Notes: generated by a model not told the origin, from the sequence alone. DNA of 64,000 nt from Dokdonia sp. PRO95 (GCF_000355805.1 NZ_CM001837.1:1251408-1315407); one strand, 5' to 3'; positions 8,776 through 17,434 are shown, counted from the stretch's first letter. A program made the numbers and translations.

Positions 8776-10044
8776 ATGAATATCTTAATCTTAGGTTCTG
8801 GAGGACGCGAGCATACATTTGCTTATAAACTAGCACAGAGCGAGCAATGTGATTCACTTTTTGTTGCACCAGGTAATGCAGGTACTGCTCAAATTGCAAC
8901 GAATGTTGCCATAGGCGTAACCGATTTTGAGGCCATCAAAGCTTTAGTGATTAAGGAACAAATAACAATGGTTGTTGTAGGACCTGAGGATCCGCTAGTG
9001 CAAGGAGTATATGACTTCTTTAAAGGAGATGAAGCTCTCAAAAACGTTGCTGTCATTGGGCCCAGCAAGGAAGGAGCAGAACTTGAAGGGAGCAAGGAGC
9101 GCGCAAAGGAATTTATGATTGCTCATGATATTCCTACGGCTGCCTACGAAGCCTTTACAGTAGAAACACTAGAGAAAGGACAAGCGTTTTTAGAAACTTT
9201 AAACTCTCCATATGTTTTAAAAGCAGATGGTCTTGCGGCGGGTAAAGGAGTTTTAATCATAGAAGATCTTAATGAGGCAAAGAAGGAACTAGCGAGTATG
9301 CTTGGCGGTAAATTTGGCGATGCAAGTACAACCGTAGTCATAGAAGAGTTTCTAGACGGAATCGAGCTTAGTGTTTTTGTACTTACAGATGGTAAAAACT
9401 ATAAAGTGCTTCCTACTGCCAAAGATTACAAACGTATAGGTGAAGGTGATAAAGGACTTAACACCGGAGGAATGGGTGCAATAAGCCCAGTTCCATTTGC
9501 AGATGATGCTTTTATGAAAAAAATAGAAGACCGCATTGTAAAGCCTACGGTTAATGGTCTTACTAAAGAAAATATAGATTACAAGGGATTCATATTTATT
9601 GGTCTTATCAAAGTAGGAGATGACCCTAAGGTAATTGAGTACAATGTACGCATGGGTGATCCTGAGACCGAGGTAGTATTACCACGTATTCAGTCTGATC
9701 TTGTATCACTTTTTAAAGCGGTTGATAATCAAACATTAGACCAGCAAGAGTTTAAGCTAGATGCTAGAAGCGCAGCAACAATAATGCTTGTTTCTGGAGG
9801 ATATCCAGAAGCTTATGATAAAGGAAAAGTAATCACAGGACTTGAAAACATAGAAGGTTCTATTGCTTTTCATGCAGGAACAACAGAAAAAGATGGCGCA
9901 GTAGTTACTAATGGAGGTAGGGTGATTGCAATCACATCCTTTGATGAAGATTACAGAGAGGCCATAAAAAAATCCTACCAGAATATAGAAAAACTACATT
10001 TTGATAGGATAAATTATCGTACAGATATAGGTTTTGACCTATAG
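8776..10044 (+). CDS. purD: Phosphoribosylamine-glycine ligase
   Basis: A 422-residue ATP-grasp enzyme of normal length that makes glycinamide ribonucleotide from phosphoribosylamine, glycine and ATP in de novo purine synthesis. MNILILGSGGREH opens the N-terminal domain, KADGLAAGKGV (149-159) is the ATP-grasp loop, NTGGMGAISP and RMGDPETEVVLPR are the active-site segments. It stands alone, without other pur genes, and converges on the small DUF6341-like gene with a 4-base gap. A TAnnTTTG box lies just upstream. Confidence 0.97.
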   Translation: MNILILGSGGREHTFAYKLAQSEQCDSLFVAPGNAGTAQIATNVAIGVTDFEAIKALVIKEQITMVVVGPEDPLVQGVYDFFKGDEALKNVAVIGPSKEGAELEGSKERAKEFMIAHDIPTAAYEAFTVETLEKGQAFLETLNSPYVLKADGLAAGKGVLIIEDLNEAKKELASMLGGKFGDASTTVVIEEFLDGIELSVFVLTDGKNYKVLPTAKDYKRIGEGDKGLNTGGMGAISPVPFADDAFMKKIEDRIVKPTVNGLTKENIDYKGFIFIGLIKVGDDPKVIEYNVRMGDPETEVVLPRIQSDLVSLFKAVDNQTLDQQEFKLDARSAATIMLVSGGYPEAYDKGKVITGLENIEGSIAFHAGTTEKDGAVVTNGGRVIAITSFDEDYREAIKKSYQNIEKLHFDRINYRTDIGFDL

Positions 10045-10048
10045 TGAA

Positions 10049-10312
10049 TTAAAGGTTGCTTTCTAGCTCGCTGTTTTTACCTAAGAAACCGTGAGCTTTT
10101 GCCTCGCGGTATTCTGTATCGTTATCGTCATACTTTTTGATTTCCATAATCCAGTATACGATTGCAGCTGCACAAATGAGCATAAATAACCAGTTTACTC
10201 CGTTAGCAAGCCACCAGTTGCTCAATTCTAATTCGGCAAGGGCGTTAAAAGGTGCAAATAAAGTTGCTTCTGCAAATTCTTCAATGCCTTCGAAAAATCC
10301 TGTCAAACTCAT
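10049..10312 (-). CDS. Small membrane protein, DUF6341-like
   Basis: An 87-residue protein with one clear membrane helix (about 35-54, WLANGVNWLFMLICAAAIVY) and a charged tail. It resembles a small family restricted to flavobacteria (DUF6341, from memory) that is regularly found next to purD and a DUF6427 membrane protein, as here. Homologues are sometimes misnamed uracil phosphoribosyltransferase after a neighbour; nothing here supports that activity. Function unknown. Confidence 0.7.
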   Translation of the reverse strand: MSLTGFFEGIEEFAEATLFAPFNALAELELSNWWLANGVNWLFMLICAAAIVYWIMEIKKYDDNDTEYREAKAHGFLGKNSELESNL

Positions 10313-10370
10313 AATGTTGTATGTTTACAATATTGAAATCTTAATTACACATCACATAAAGATGTTATTG

Positions 10371-10378
10371 CAAAAATA
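10371..10378 (-). promoter_or_regulatory. Putative -7 box for the DUF6341-like gene
   Basis: CAAAAATA on the plus strand reads TATTTTTG on the minus strand, about 59 bases before the minus-strand ATG at 10312. It lies in the divergent gap shared with the 10394 gene. Confidence 0.35.
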
Positions 10379-10393
10379 GGAAAAAAACTAGCT

Positions 10394-11320
10394 ATGCTCA
10401 CAAGATTTTTTGGGACTTCAAAACCACTCGCCATTGCGCTTGTTTTGATATATATGACCTTGGGGTTTTTCTATAGCCATAGGGATATATTTACAGAGCC
10501 ATTTACATGGCTAGGCATATCTGTAACGTTAGGTATGTGGTTACTTTATGTGCTCACTATGTTTATATTGAGTTTTGTTTCTCAAAAAAATGACCTTACT
10601 AAGCGATCTTCATATGGAGTACTCTTGTTTGCAGCATTTAGCTTAGCATTACCAGTCGCTCTAAAGGATCACGCCATATTAATAGCAGGTTTCTTTATCT
10701 TAATCGCGCTGCGTAGGATCATCAGTTTCAAGTCAGAATTACACATGGAGCGCAAGATTTTTGACGCGGCATTATGGATACTATTAGCGTCACTTGCCTT
10801 TTATTTTAGCTGGTTGTATGTTATAGCGATTTATCTAGCGTTACTTTTTTATAGAATTACGGTAGTAAGATATCTCTTTATACCACTATTAGCGCTACTA
10901 AGTTTTGGTGTGATTTATTATTCTATTTTATTATTTCAGGTGGGAAATCCGTCTGAGGTTTCGTTATCATTTCAACCCATATCACTAGATTTTACAGCTT
11001 ATAATAATCTACAAGTGCTCGGTGCAATCGCTTTCTTCATTGGGACATTATTATGGACCATCTGGAAGTATCTAGGTGAGCAACGAAGAGCCTCCACTGG
11101 ATCAAAAAGTAGATACTCCGTTATTTTAGGAATACTAGCTGTAGGGCTATTGGTAATCTTGTTTACCACTACAAAAACTGGAGCAGAGTGGTATTTTATT
11201 ATTCCTGTAATGACCATTATTGTAAGCAATTATCTAGAAAACACAGAGAGCCTGCTCTTTAAGGAAAGCTTACTATGGTTTATCATATTATTACCTATTC
11301 TTATTCATCTACTACCTTAA
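10394..11320 (+). CDS. Polytopic membrane protein, DUF6427-like
   Basis: A 308-residue protein with about eight to ten hydrophobic helices and almost no soluble domain. It resembles DUF6427, a flavobacterial membrane family of unknown role that accompanies DUF6341 and purD. Its divergent pairing with the small DUF6341-like protein suggests a shared envelope task, but no catalytic or transport motif is visible. Confidence 0.65.
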   Translation: MLTRFFGTSKPLAIALVLIYMTLGFFYSHRDIFTEPFTWLGISVTLGMWLLYVLTMFILSFVSQKNDLTKRSSYGVLLFAAFSLALPVALKDHAILIAGFFILIALRRIISFKSELHMERKIFDAALWILLASLAFYFSWLYVIAIYLALLFYRITVVRYLFIPLLALLSFGVIYYSILLFQVGNPSEVSLSFQPISLDFTAYNNLQVLGAIAFFIGTLLWTIWKYLGEQRRASTGSKSRYSVILGILAVGLLVILFTTTKTGAEWYFIIPVMTIIVSNYLENTESLLFKESLLWFIILLPILIHLLP

Positions 11321-11397
11321 TTTTATAGCTCTTGTTTCTAAATCCAAGGCTACTGTTAACAAGTAAAGGCAGTGGGCTATTCCAAATCAAAAAATAA

Positions 11398-11405
11398 TAT
11401 CTTTG
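11398..11405 (+). promoter_or_regulatory. Putative -7 box TATCTTTG
   Basis: Exact TAnnTTTG match 94 bases before the DUF4254 gene, implying a leader of about 90 bases. The leader contains no obvious riboswitch fold. Confidence 0.4.
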
Positions 11406-11499
11406 TAGACAATGCATGTTGCCCGTAATCCTTAGGGATTTTAACCGTTTTCCGACGCACTAGGCATTATAGAACAATTACATTATAGAAAACAATTAT

Positions 11500-12111
11500 A
11501 TGTTTACAGAAAAGGCAAACGCCATTTTTAAAGAAGCAATCGATACCTATCATTTAGTAAATACGGTAGACCAACCTTTTACTAATAAGTATGATAAAAA
11601 TGAAGATTTATTGGGTCATCTGTTGTACAGAAAATGCTGGATAGATACGGTACAGTGGCACTATGAAGACATCATTCGTGATCCGCAGATTGATCCAGTT
11701 GCAGCCTTGACTCTAAAACGTAAGATTGATGCGTCTAACCAAGATCGTACGGATATGGTAGAATATATAGACAGCTATTTTCTTGAAAAATATAACAGCG
11801 TTGAGGTTAAAGAAGGCGCTACAATTAATACAGAAAGTCCGGCTTGGGGAGTAGATCGTTTATCCATCCTAGCACTCAAAGTATACCATATGGAAGAGGA
11901 AGCAACTCGTACAGATGCTAGTGATGCACACCGAGCTGCTTGTAAAACTAAACTTGACATATTACTTGAGCAACGCGTAGACCTTTCGACAGCGATAGAT
12001 ACCTTACTTGAAGATATCTCAAAAGGTGACAAGTACATGAAAGTCTATAAACAGATGAAAATGTATAATGATGATGAGCTCAACCCTGTACTGCGCAACA
12101 TCAAAAAATAA
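11500..12111 (+). CDS. DUF4254 family protein
   Basis: A 203-residue soluble, largely helical protein with no signal peptide. LGHLLYRKCWIDTVQWHYED (about 40-60) and RKIDASNQDRTDMVEYID (about 76-93) match the conserved core of DUF4254, a Bacteroidota family of unknown function usually encoded just before a heptosyltransferase-like GT9, as here (57-base gap). The pairing suggests a role in lipopolysaccharide core assembly; that is inference from context. Confidence 0.75.
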   Translation: MFTEKANAIFKEAIDTYHLVNTVDQPFTNKYDKNEDLLGHLLYRKCWIDTVQWHYEDIIRDPQIDPVAALTLKRKIDASNQDRTDMVEYIDSYFLEKYNSVEVKEGATINTESPAWGVDRLSILALKVYHMEEEATRTDASDAHRAACKTKLDILLEQRVDLSTAIDTLLEDISKGDKYMKVYKQMKMYNDDELNPVLRNIKK

Positions 12112-12168
12112 TTATCTATTGTAGGTTTTAGTTTAAATCGATAAACCCTTCACAAGTCTAGCGAGATA

Positions 12169-13182
12169 ATGACTCAACAAAAACACATGCTCATCATTCG
12201 TCTCTCTGCAATGGGAGACGTTGCGATGACGGTGCCTGTGGTGTACGCTTTCGCGAAAGCGAACCCAGAAATAAAAATATCCTTCCTTTCAAAACCTTTT
12301 TTTAGGCCTATTGTAGAAGCAATGCCTAATGTATCCTTTATCGCTGCCGAAGTCAATACCATACATAAAGGGGTGAGCGGTATGTGGAAATTATCGCGCC
12401 AACTTAAAAAGTTAGGAATTACACATGTAGCAGATATGCACAATGTAATTCGGTCAAAAATGCTGCGTAAGTTTCTTAATCTTCCCAGCGTTTCCTTAGA
12501 TAAAGGTAGACCAGATAAAAAGGCACTCACTAGAAGCACAGATAAAGTTTTTAAAGCTCTCAAGACCACAATAGCAAGATATCAAGATGTTATTGAAGGG
12601 TTAGACGGACATCATTTTATACCAGAACCACTCCCTAAACCTAACAAACAAGATGAGGTTATAGAGTTTACTGCTGGTTGTCATAAAAAGTGGATTGGTA
12701 TAGCACCTTTTGCTGCACACCTAGGGAAGCAATATCCACTAGACTTGATGGAACAAGTCATTAGAGAGTTAGATGGTAAAAAGGATTACAATTTATTTCT
12801 TTTTGGAGCACCAGATGAGGAGGAGATACTAAGGGATCTTTCACAAGGTTGCATGATGACAAAAGTAGTTGCCGGAAAACTCAAATTTAAAGAAGAAATT
12901 AATTTTATAAGTCAGCTAGATCTTATGCTCGCTATGGATAGCGGTAATGCGCACCTAGCAGCAATGTATGGGATTCCTACGGTGACATTGTGGGGAGTAA
13001 CACACCCATACGCAGGATTTGCACCATATAACCAAGAAGCAAATTGCTTACTTTCAGATAGAAAAAAGTATCCACAAATACCTACCTCTATTTACGGAAA
13101 CGTAGTTCCTGAAGGCTATGAGGATGTGATGAGGACTATCTTACCTGCTGATATTGTTGAGAACGTGACAACTATAATCTAG
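12169..13182 (+). CDS. Glycosyltransferase family 9 (heptosyltransferase-like)
   Basis: A 337-residue GT-B enzyme of the ADP-heptose:LPS heptosyltransferase family. IIRLSAMGDVAMTVPVV (about 9-25) is the N-terminal signature. AMDSGNAHLAAMYGIPTVTLWG (about 255-276) is the donor-site motif with the Asp-Ser-Gly-x-x-His core. It would extend lipid A core sugar at the cytoplasmic face of the inner membrane. The palindrome falls at the end of the first helix and reads YAFAKA, residues compatible with that helix. It follows DUF4254 and is probably cotranscribed. Confidence 0.88.
   Translation: MTQQKHMLIIRLSAMGDVAMTVPVVYAFAKANPEIKISFLSKPFFRPIVEAMPNVSFIAAEVNTIHKGVSGMWKLSRQLKKLGITHVADMHNVIRSKMLRKFLNLPSVSLDKGRPDKKALTRSTDKVFKALKTTIARYQDVIEGLDGHHFIPEPLPKPNKQDEVIEFTAGCHKKWIGIAPFAAHLGKQYPLDLMEQVIRELDGKKDYNLFLFGAPDEEEILRDLSQGCMMTKVVAGKLKFKEEINFISQLDLMLAMDSGNAHLAAMYGIPTVTLWGVTHPYAGFAPYNQEANCLLSDRKKYPQIPTSIYGNVVPEGYEDVMRTILPADIVENVTTII
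12246..12261. repeat. Dispersed palindrome, in CDS
   Basis: Perfect 16-base copy in the GT9 gene, read as AFAKA. Confidence 0.95.
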
Positions 13183-13216
13183 TTTCAAAGTGTTATGCAC
13201 GCATAGCAATATTGTT

Positions 13217-13224
13217 TATATTTG
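13217..13224 (+). promoter_or_regulatory. Putative -7 box TATATTTG
   Basis: Exact TAnnTTTG match 17 bases before the nitronate monooxygenase ATG, in a short AT-rich gap after the GT9 gene. Confidence 0.5.
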
Positions 13225-13241
13225 TTTAAATTAAATGTTTT

Positions 13242-14195
13242 ATGAGCGCTACAAAACCTACCCTAAAAGACTTACTTGGTATTACACATCCTATCATTAT
13301 GGCACCTATGTTTTTGGTGTCTAATGTTGCAATGCTTAAAGCCGGAATGCAAAACGGTATCGCTGCTTGTGTACCAGCACTCAATTATAGAACAATAGAC
13401 GAGCTTAAGGCGGCAATTACAGAACTTAAAGCTGCCAAAGTTCCTGGAGGGGCTTTTGGTATTAACCTCATTGTAAATAAATCAAACATGAAATACCCTG
13501 CACAACTGGAAGCGGCTTGTGAGCTAGGGGTAGATTTTATAATTACATCTTTGGGATCTCCACAGATGGTAATTGAGCAAGCAAAACCTAAAGGAATCAA
13601 AGTGTTTTGTGATGTAACAGACCTTGGCTATTCAAAAAAGGTGGAGGCTATGGGCTGTGATGCTCTTGTGGCTGTAAATAATCAAGCAGGAGGACACAGA
13701 GGTAATATCGCTCCCGAAGCATTAATAAAAGAACTTGATGAAAACTGTACAATTCCAGTAATCACTGCTGGAGGCGTTGCAAATAAAGCAGATCTAGAAC
13801 GCGCTATGTCTTACGGTGCCATAGGAGCAAGTATAGGAAGCCCTTTTATAGCATCAGAAGAGGCTCCAGTATCTCAAGAGTACAAACAAGCTTGTGTAGA
13901 CTTTGGCGCTAAGGATATTGTGATGACTCAAAAGATTTCTGGTACACCTTGTACTGTCATAAACACGCCTTACGTTCAAAAGATAGGGACTAAACAAACG
14001 TGGTTAGAAGGCTTATTTAACAAGAATAAGAAGCTTAAGAAGTGGGTTAAGGCCATACGTTTTGCAAAAGGAATGCGTGACACTACAAAAGCTGCTCAGG
14101 GAGCTACTTATAAAACAGTATGGGTTGCAGGTCCATCTATAGAAGAAACGACTGCTATAGCGCCTGTGGCAACTATTATTAAGAAGTTTATATAG
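13242..14195 (+). CDS. Nitronate monooxygenase family flavoprotein
   Basis: A 317-residue FMN TIM-barrel protein of the 2-nitropropane dioxygenase family. HPIIMAPMFLVSN (16-28) opens the barrel, VNNQAGGHRG (about 145-154) holds the family His, and ITAGGVANKADLERAMSYGAIGASIGSPF is the FMN-phosphate region. Family members oxidise alkyl nitronates such as propionate 3-nitronate; others act in fatty-acid metabolism (enoyl-ACP reductase FabK is related). Own TAnnTTTG box. The stop is followed by the palindrome and then the tandem repeats. Confidence 0.85.
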   Translation: MSATKPTLKDLLGITHPIIMAPMFLVSNVAMLKAGMQNGIAACVPALNYRTIDELKAAITELKAAKVPGGAFGINLIVNKSNMKYPAQLEAACELGVDFIITSLGSPQMVIEQAKPKGIKVFCDVTDLGYSKKVEAMGCDALVAVNNQAGGHRGNIAPEALIKELDENCTIPVITAGGVANKADLERAMSYGAIGASIGSPFIASEEAPVSQEYKQACVDFGAKDIVMTQKISGTPCTVINTPYVQKIGTKQTWLEGLFNKNKKLKKWVKAIRFAKGMRDTTKAAQGATYKTVWVAGPSIEETTAIAPVATIIKKFI

Positions 14196-14200
14196 AAGTA

Positions 14201-14213
14201 CGCTTTCGCGAAA
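14201..14213. repeat. Dispersed palindrome, intergenic, truncated
   Basis: CGCTTTCGCGAAA, five bases after the nitronate monooxygenase stop and just before the tandem repeat array; the right arm runs into an A-tract. Confidence 0.85.
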
Positions 14214-14221
14214 AAAGGAAC

Positions 14222-14560
14222 TGTCATCTCGACGCTAGGAGAGATCACACAAGCAGCTAAGGAATATAGCTCTACAAGTAACATTTTAAAATTTATCCTA
14301 TAATTTTTTCAGTGTTATGCGATTTCTCGTCACTCGTACCTCGCTCTGTCCAAATGACTACATATTGTCATCTCGACGAAAAGGAGAGATCACACAGGCA
14401 GCTAAGGAATCTAGCTCAACGAGTAGCGTTTTAAAATTTCTCACATAACGTTCTCACTCTTATGCGATTTCTCGTCACTCGCACCTTGCTCTGTCGAAAT
14501 GACTACAGATTGTCATCTCGACGTTAGGAGAGATCACACACGTAGCTCAAAGTAGAGCGT
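14222..14560. repeat. Tandem 145-bp repeat, about 2.4 copies
   Basis: TGTCATCTCGACG starts at 14222, 14366 and 14511, giving periods of 144 and 145 bases. Each copy continues with AGGAGAGATCACAC and a shared GCAGCTAAGGAAT stretch (lost in the third). Between copies lie two near-identical segments (about 14318-14355 and 14463-14505) with GCGATTTCTCGTCACTCG and CTCTGTC-AAATGACTACA. The second segment, reverse-complemented, begins TGTCATTTCGACAGAG, so each unit contains facing arms. The array fills the 378-base gap between two convergent genes. Similar TCATTTCGAC...GAGAAATC repeats occur in many flavobacterial genomes (from memory). Confidence 0.85.
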
Positions 14561-14573
14561 TTCAAAGGTTTAC

Positions 14574-15236
14574 TTACTTCAAATAACCAAAATCTTTCAG
14601 ATCTTTTGAGGTATGAACTTCATGAGCAACACCATCTTTTAACACCAAGTTCTTAGTAGAAACGTCAAATACATCTGTATAATAGTGATCTGTGAGTATG
14701 ATTCCTTTTTTCGCTTTAAGCGAAATTAAAAACTCTTTTATTTTCTCCTTGTAAAGCGGTTCAATCATAGAAAAAGGCTCGTCCAGCATTAAGAAAGGGT
14801 GGTTGAGGTTTGCGACAAGTAGTAATTCTAGATAACGTATTTCTCCCATGGAGAGTAGGCCAGCTTTTCTTGAAGCAATTTTTTCAATAAATGGAGCTCT
14901 AAAGATGGTGTCTTGAGCATCACCACTTTCATGAAATAGCGGAATAATATCTCTCACTTTTAAATGCTTGGGTAAGAAACTTTCTTGTGGTAAGTAACCG
15001 ATAAGTTGCTCAGGTATGATGCTTTTAGGTACAATGGATGTACCATTTATGCTAAGCTCTAAGCGCGTAGGTTTAAGTGTTCCAAAAAGAATTTTAAGAA
15101 GTGTAGATTTTCCAGAGCCATTCTTTCCAAAAAGTCCTAAAACATCTTCTGTGCTAAGATTAAAAGATACATCTGTGAGTATATTTTTCCTTCCAAAGTT
15201 TTTGTAGAGACCGTGTACGTTAAGTTCATTTTTCAT
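14574..15236 (-). CDS. ABC transporter ATP-binding protein
   Basis: A 220-residue ABC ATPase. GLFGKNGSGKST is Walker A, LSMGEIRYLELL a somewhat degenerate signature (LSMGE for LSGGQ), FLMLDEPFSMIEP Walker B, and the switch His is in LTDHYYTD. I start at the ATG at 15236, which overlaps the upstream gene's TGA as ATGA; a longer reading frame to 15293 would overlap that gene more and adds an unlikely Cys-rich leader. The upstream partner is a 97-residue membrane protein, so the pair may form a small exporter, though that partner is small for a permease. Confidence 0.85.
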   Translation of the reverse strand: MKNELNVHGLYKNFGRKNILTDVSFNLSTEDVLGLFGKNGSGKSTLLKILFGTLKPTRLELSINGTSIVPKSIIPEQLIGYLPQESFLPKHLKVRDIIPLFHESGDAQDTIFRAPFIEKIASRKAGLLSMGEIRYLELLLVANLNHPFLMLDEPFSMIEPLYKEKIKEFLISLKAKKGIILTDHYYTDVFDVSTKNLVLKDGVAHEVHTSKDLKDFGYLK

Positions 15237-15526
15237 AGAAACGGCAGTACAAATACAGTGAGTATGCAGGCAAGAACAAAGTTTACCGCCCATGCACGTA
15301 GTATCAGATAGCGCTTTGTAAAGCCGAGATTATAATACATATAATATTGCTGCTTCTGAAAATATGCAAATGCCAAAACGCCTAAGCCAGTGCCAAAAAC
15401 TCCAAAAATAATGATGGTGGTAATTATCCCTACAGAGATGCGTTCACTAGCGGAAACGTGAACAAGCCCAAACACTAAGCAAATGCCTGCAGCGTATAAA
15501 GTTACATCACGGTAATAGGTCCACAT
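15233..15526 (-). CDS. Small membrane protein, unknown, paired with ABC ATPase
   Basis: A 97-residue protein with three hydrophobic segments (about 8-25, 33-54, 73-96) and YMYYNLGFTKRYLILRAWAVN between the second and third. The LGF-T-R pattern is reminiscent of the coupling region of ABC-2 permeases that contact the ATPase, but no family is recognised. It overlaps the ABC ATPase start by four bases (ATGA), arguing for translational coupling. Function unknown. Confidence 0.65.
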   Translation of the reverse strand: MWTYYRDVTLYAAGICLVFGLVHVSASERISVGIITTIIIFGVFGTGLGVLAFAYFQKQQYYMYYNLGFTKRYLILRAWAVNFVLACILTVFVLPFL

Positions 15527-15597
15527 GGATGAAAAGTAAGGAAAGTAATTGTTTTTGCAAATGAGTAATGATGGTTAAAAAGCAGTGATTGTAAGCT

Positions 15598-16323
15598 TTA
15601 AGAATTATTCAAAAACCTAAAGAGCTTTCTTAAGTCATTATCTTCCTTAAAGGATAACTTTTCATCTTTCATAAAGGTTTTCACTGCATTAGACTCATTA
15701 TCAAATTGATTGATAATAGAAGATTTTTTCAGTTTTATCTTTATTATTTCGTCATCTTGAGAGATGTAATAATTACTATTAATAACTATTTGATCATTTA
15801 ATTTACCCCTATATGGGTCTGATCCTCTTTGTATAAGCTCTGCTTTGAAGTCTTTTAATAAAGTTTTTCCGTTATAACTTCCTAACTCTTGAAAGAGCAC
15901 AAATTTATTTTCTATTTTAAAATACTTAACTACGTAAGGACTGTAGTTAATACTTACTCTTTTAATGTCATCAAGTTCAAATATGTACACAGATTTCTCT
16001 GATATTTTTGATTCAAATGAACCTTTATCAGCGTTAATGTTGAAGTTTTGCTCTAAGACATATTTTTTGCCATTATTTAACTCAATTACAGCATTATTTT
16101 CCCAATTTTCAAATACGTAATATGATCCTTCAACATTAGTTGGCGAAGAAGAAAACATACTCGAACTTCCTGATGCTGTGCCTATAGTATTAGGCGCTCC
16201 AGCATTTGATATAGAGGAAAGAGCATTAAAATTAGTCTCGGTAACACTACTTTGTTGTCCAAAGAGCGAAAATGTGGTTAAAATAAATATTGTAGTGACA
16301 TGTAGGGATAGTATACATTTCAT
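15598..16323 (-). CDS. Hypothetical secreted protein
   Basis: A 241-residue protein with an N-terminal signal peptide ending near FSLFGQQ (about 17-24). A Ser/Gly/Asn-rich stretch (about 28-62) is followed by a beta-rich domain with NNGKKYVLEQNFNINADKG. The late region is lysine-rich. No family recognised. The neighbours are a small membrane protein and another secreted protein of unknown role on the same strand. Could be periplasmic or outer-membrane associated. Confidence 0.6.
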   Translation of the reverse strand: MKCILSLHVTTIFILTTFSLFGQQSSVTETNFNALSSISNAGAPNTIGTASGSSSMFSSSPTNVEGSYYVFENWENNAVIELNNGKKYVLEQNFNINADKGSFESKISEKSVYIFELDDIKRVSINYSPYVVKYFKIENKFVLFQELGSYNGKTLLKDFKAELIQRGSDPYRGKLNDQIVINSNYYISQDDEIIKIKLKKSSIINQFDNESNAVKTFMKDEKLSFKEDNDLRKLFRFLNNS

Positions 16324-16434
16324 GATTAGATGTTTGCAGTTAAAACATCAATGTAATAAATATAAATAGTTTTACATGAAATATAGACAACATTAACTAA
16401 TTGAATATAAGCTGTTTATTGATGTTCTTGATTG

Positions 16435-16839
16435 CTATATTTTATACACTCCCTTACCACCATGTTGCCCTATAACAAAAGCATTAAATTCCTTTAAAAA
16501 TAATTTTTTATCTAAGGCATGCTTTTCGGCAGTTGCTCTTAGTCCTTTTTTCAGTGCGGCATTTTTCTTAAGAATGGAAACTAAAAACCAAATAAGTATA
16601 GCAATTATTAATAATCCTAGTGTGAGCATTGTCATTTCTATAATATTCTTCTCTGAATAAGTAACACGTTTTCCAGCAATAAAAATGCTGTAAATACCAA
16701 AAAGTCCAGCTACTGCAAAACCTACGTATCGTACATTATAAGTAGTTTTCATATACAATACATAACTATCAATTTGGGCTTGAAGTTCTTGAGACGGTAG
16801 TGTGGATAATATTGGGAATTCTTGTAGGTCAGTATTCAT
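16435..16839 (-). CDS. Hypothetical membrane protein with two helices
   Basis: A 134-residue protein with two membrane helices (about 38-55 and 70-92), a cytosolic-type charged segment and a lysine-rich tail. Its ATG overlaps the upstream gene's TGA by four bases, so the two are translationally coupled. No family recognised. Confidence 0.6.
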   Translation of the reverse strand: MNTDLQEFPILSTLPSQELQAQIDSYVLYMKTTYNVRYVGFAVAGLFGIYSIFIAGKRVTYSEKNIIEMTMLTLGLLIIAILIWFLVSILKKNAALKKGLRATAEKHALDKKLFLKEFNAFVIGQHGGKGVYKI

Positions 16840-17336
16840 TGTGCTACTTGTTTAATACGTTTTATAATTTCTTTTGCTTGTTTTTTATTGTCAAACTGCC
16901 CAAGGCTAAAAGTTCCATTTTTAATAACACTATTAACGTTTGCAACGCTTACTATCTCGTTCTGTATGACAAGTACAAGTTTACGTTCATAAACGACGCC
17001 ACCTCTTCGCGTGATGGGAATACCCTTATAATTGGTTGTGAAGTTTTCAAGCTCTTTGCCAGTGAGGTCGTCTAGCTTAAAGAATATGCTCCATATTGGA
17101 TATCCTTTTGGCTTGCTTGCCATTATCTTTTGAATGTCTTTAAACTCTATAAGCGCAGTATTGCTATAATGTATAAGTCTTTTGTCATCTGGATTAATGC
17201 CAGAGGGATCTTCGTCATTTATGGTTTGTGCATAAAAGCCGTTATAGAATTTTTGTAATAGAGGCGTCTCTTGCTGAGCTTGAACAGCAGTAACAAATAA
17301 AAAAAGAAGTATAGGTAGTGTATTATAAATTTTCAT
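16836..17336 (-). CDS. Hypothetical secreted protein
   Basis: A 166-residue protein starting MKIYNTLPILLFLF, a clear signal peptide ending near VQAQQ (about 18-22). I choose the ATG at 17336 because the longer frame from 17381 only adds residues ahead of the signal peptide. The mature part ends in a lysine-rich helix. It has no recognisable family but is coupled to the two-helix membrane protein downstream, which suggests a shared envelope role. Confidence 0.6.
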   Translation of the reverse strand: MKIYNTLPILLFLFVTAVQAQQETPLLQKFYNGFYAQTINDEDPSGINPDDKRLIHYSNTALIEFKDIQKIMASKPKGYPIWSIFFKLDDLTGKELENFTTNYKGIPITRRGGVVYERKLVLVIQNEIVSVANVNSVIKNGTFSLGQFDNKKQAKEIIKRIKQVAQ

Positions 17337-17389
17337 CCTTATAAAGGTAGCCTGCAATATATCTACAAATGATAAGCACATGCAAGCTA

Positions 17390-17434
17390 TTAAAAAGAAA
17401 AAAACTCATTAAGTAACTATACCCAATGAGTTTT
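17390..17434 (-). terminator. Intrinsic terminator after the PaaE-like reductase
   Basis: A perfect 10-bp stem, AAAACTCATT (17401-17410) with AATGAGTTTT (17425-17434), loop of 14 bases. Read on the minus strand it is followed by a T-rich tract (complement of 17391-17400), 23 bases after the reductase stop. Confidence 0.7.

Noticed and set aside
14708-14730. TCGCTTTAAGCGA inverted repeat inside the ABC ATPase gene
   Set aside because: The arms resemble the palindrome but the centre (TTTAA) is different, so I do not count it as a copy.
15237-15293. Upstream ATG for the ABC ATPase at 14574
   Set aside because: It would add a Cys/His-rich leader overlapping the coupled upstream gene; the ATGA junction at 15236 is the usual arrangement.
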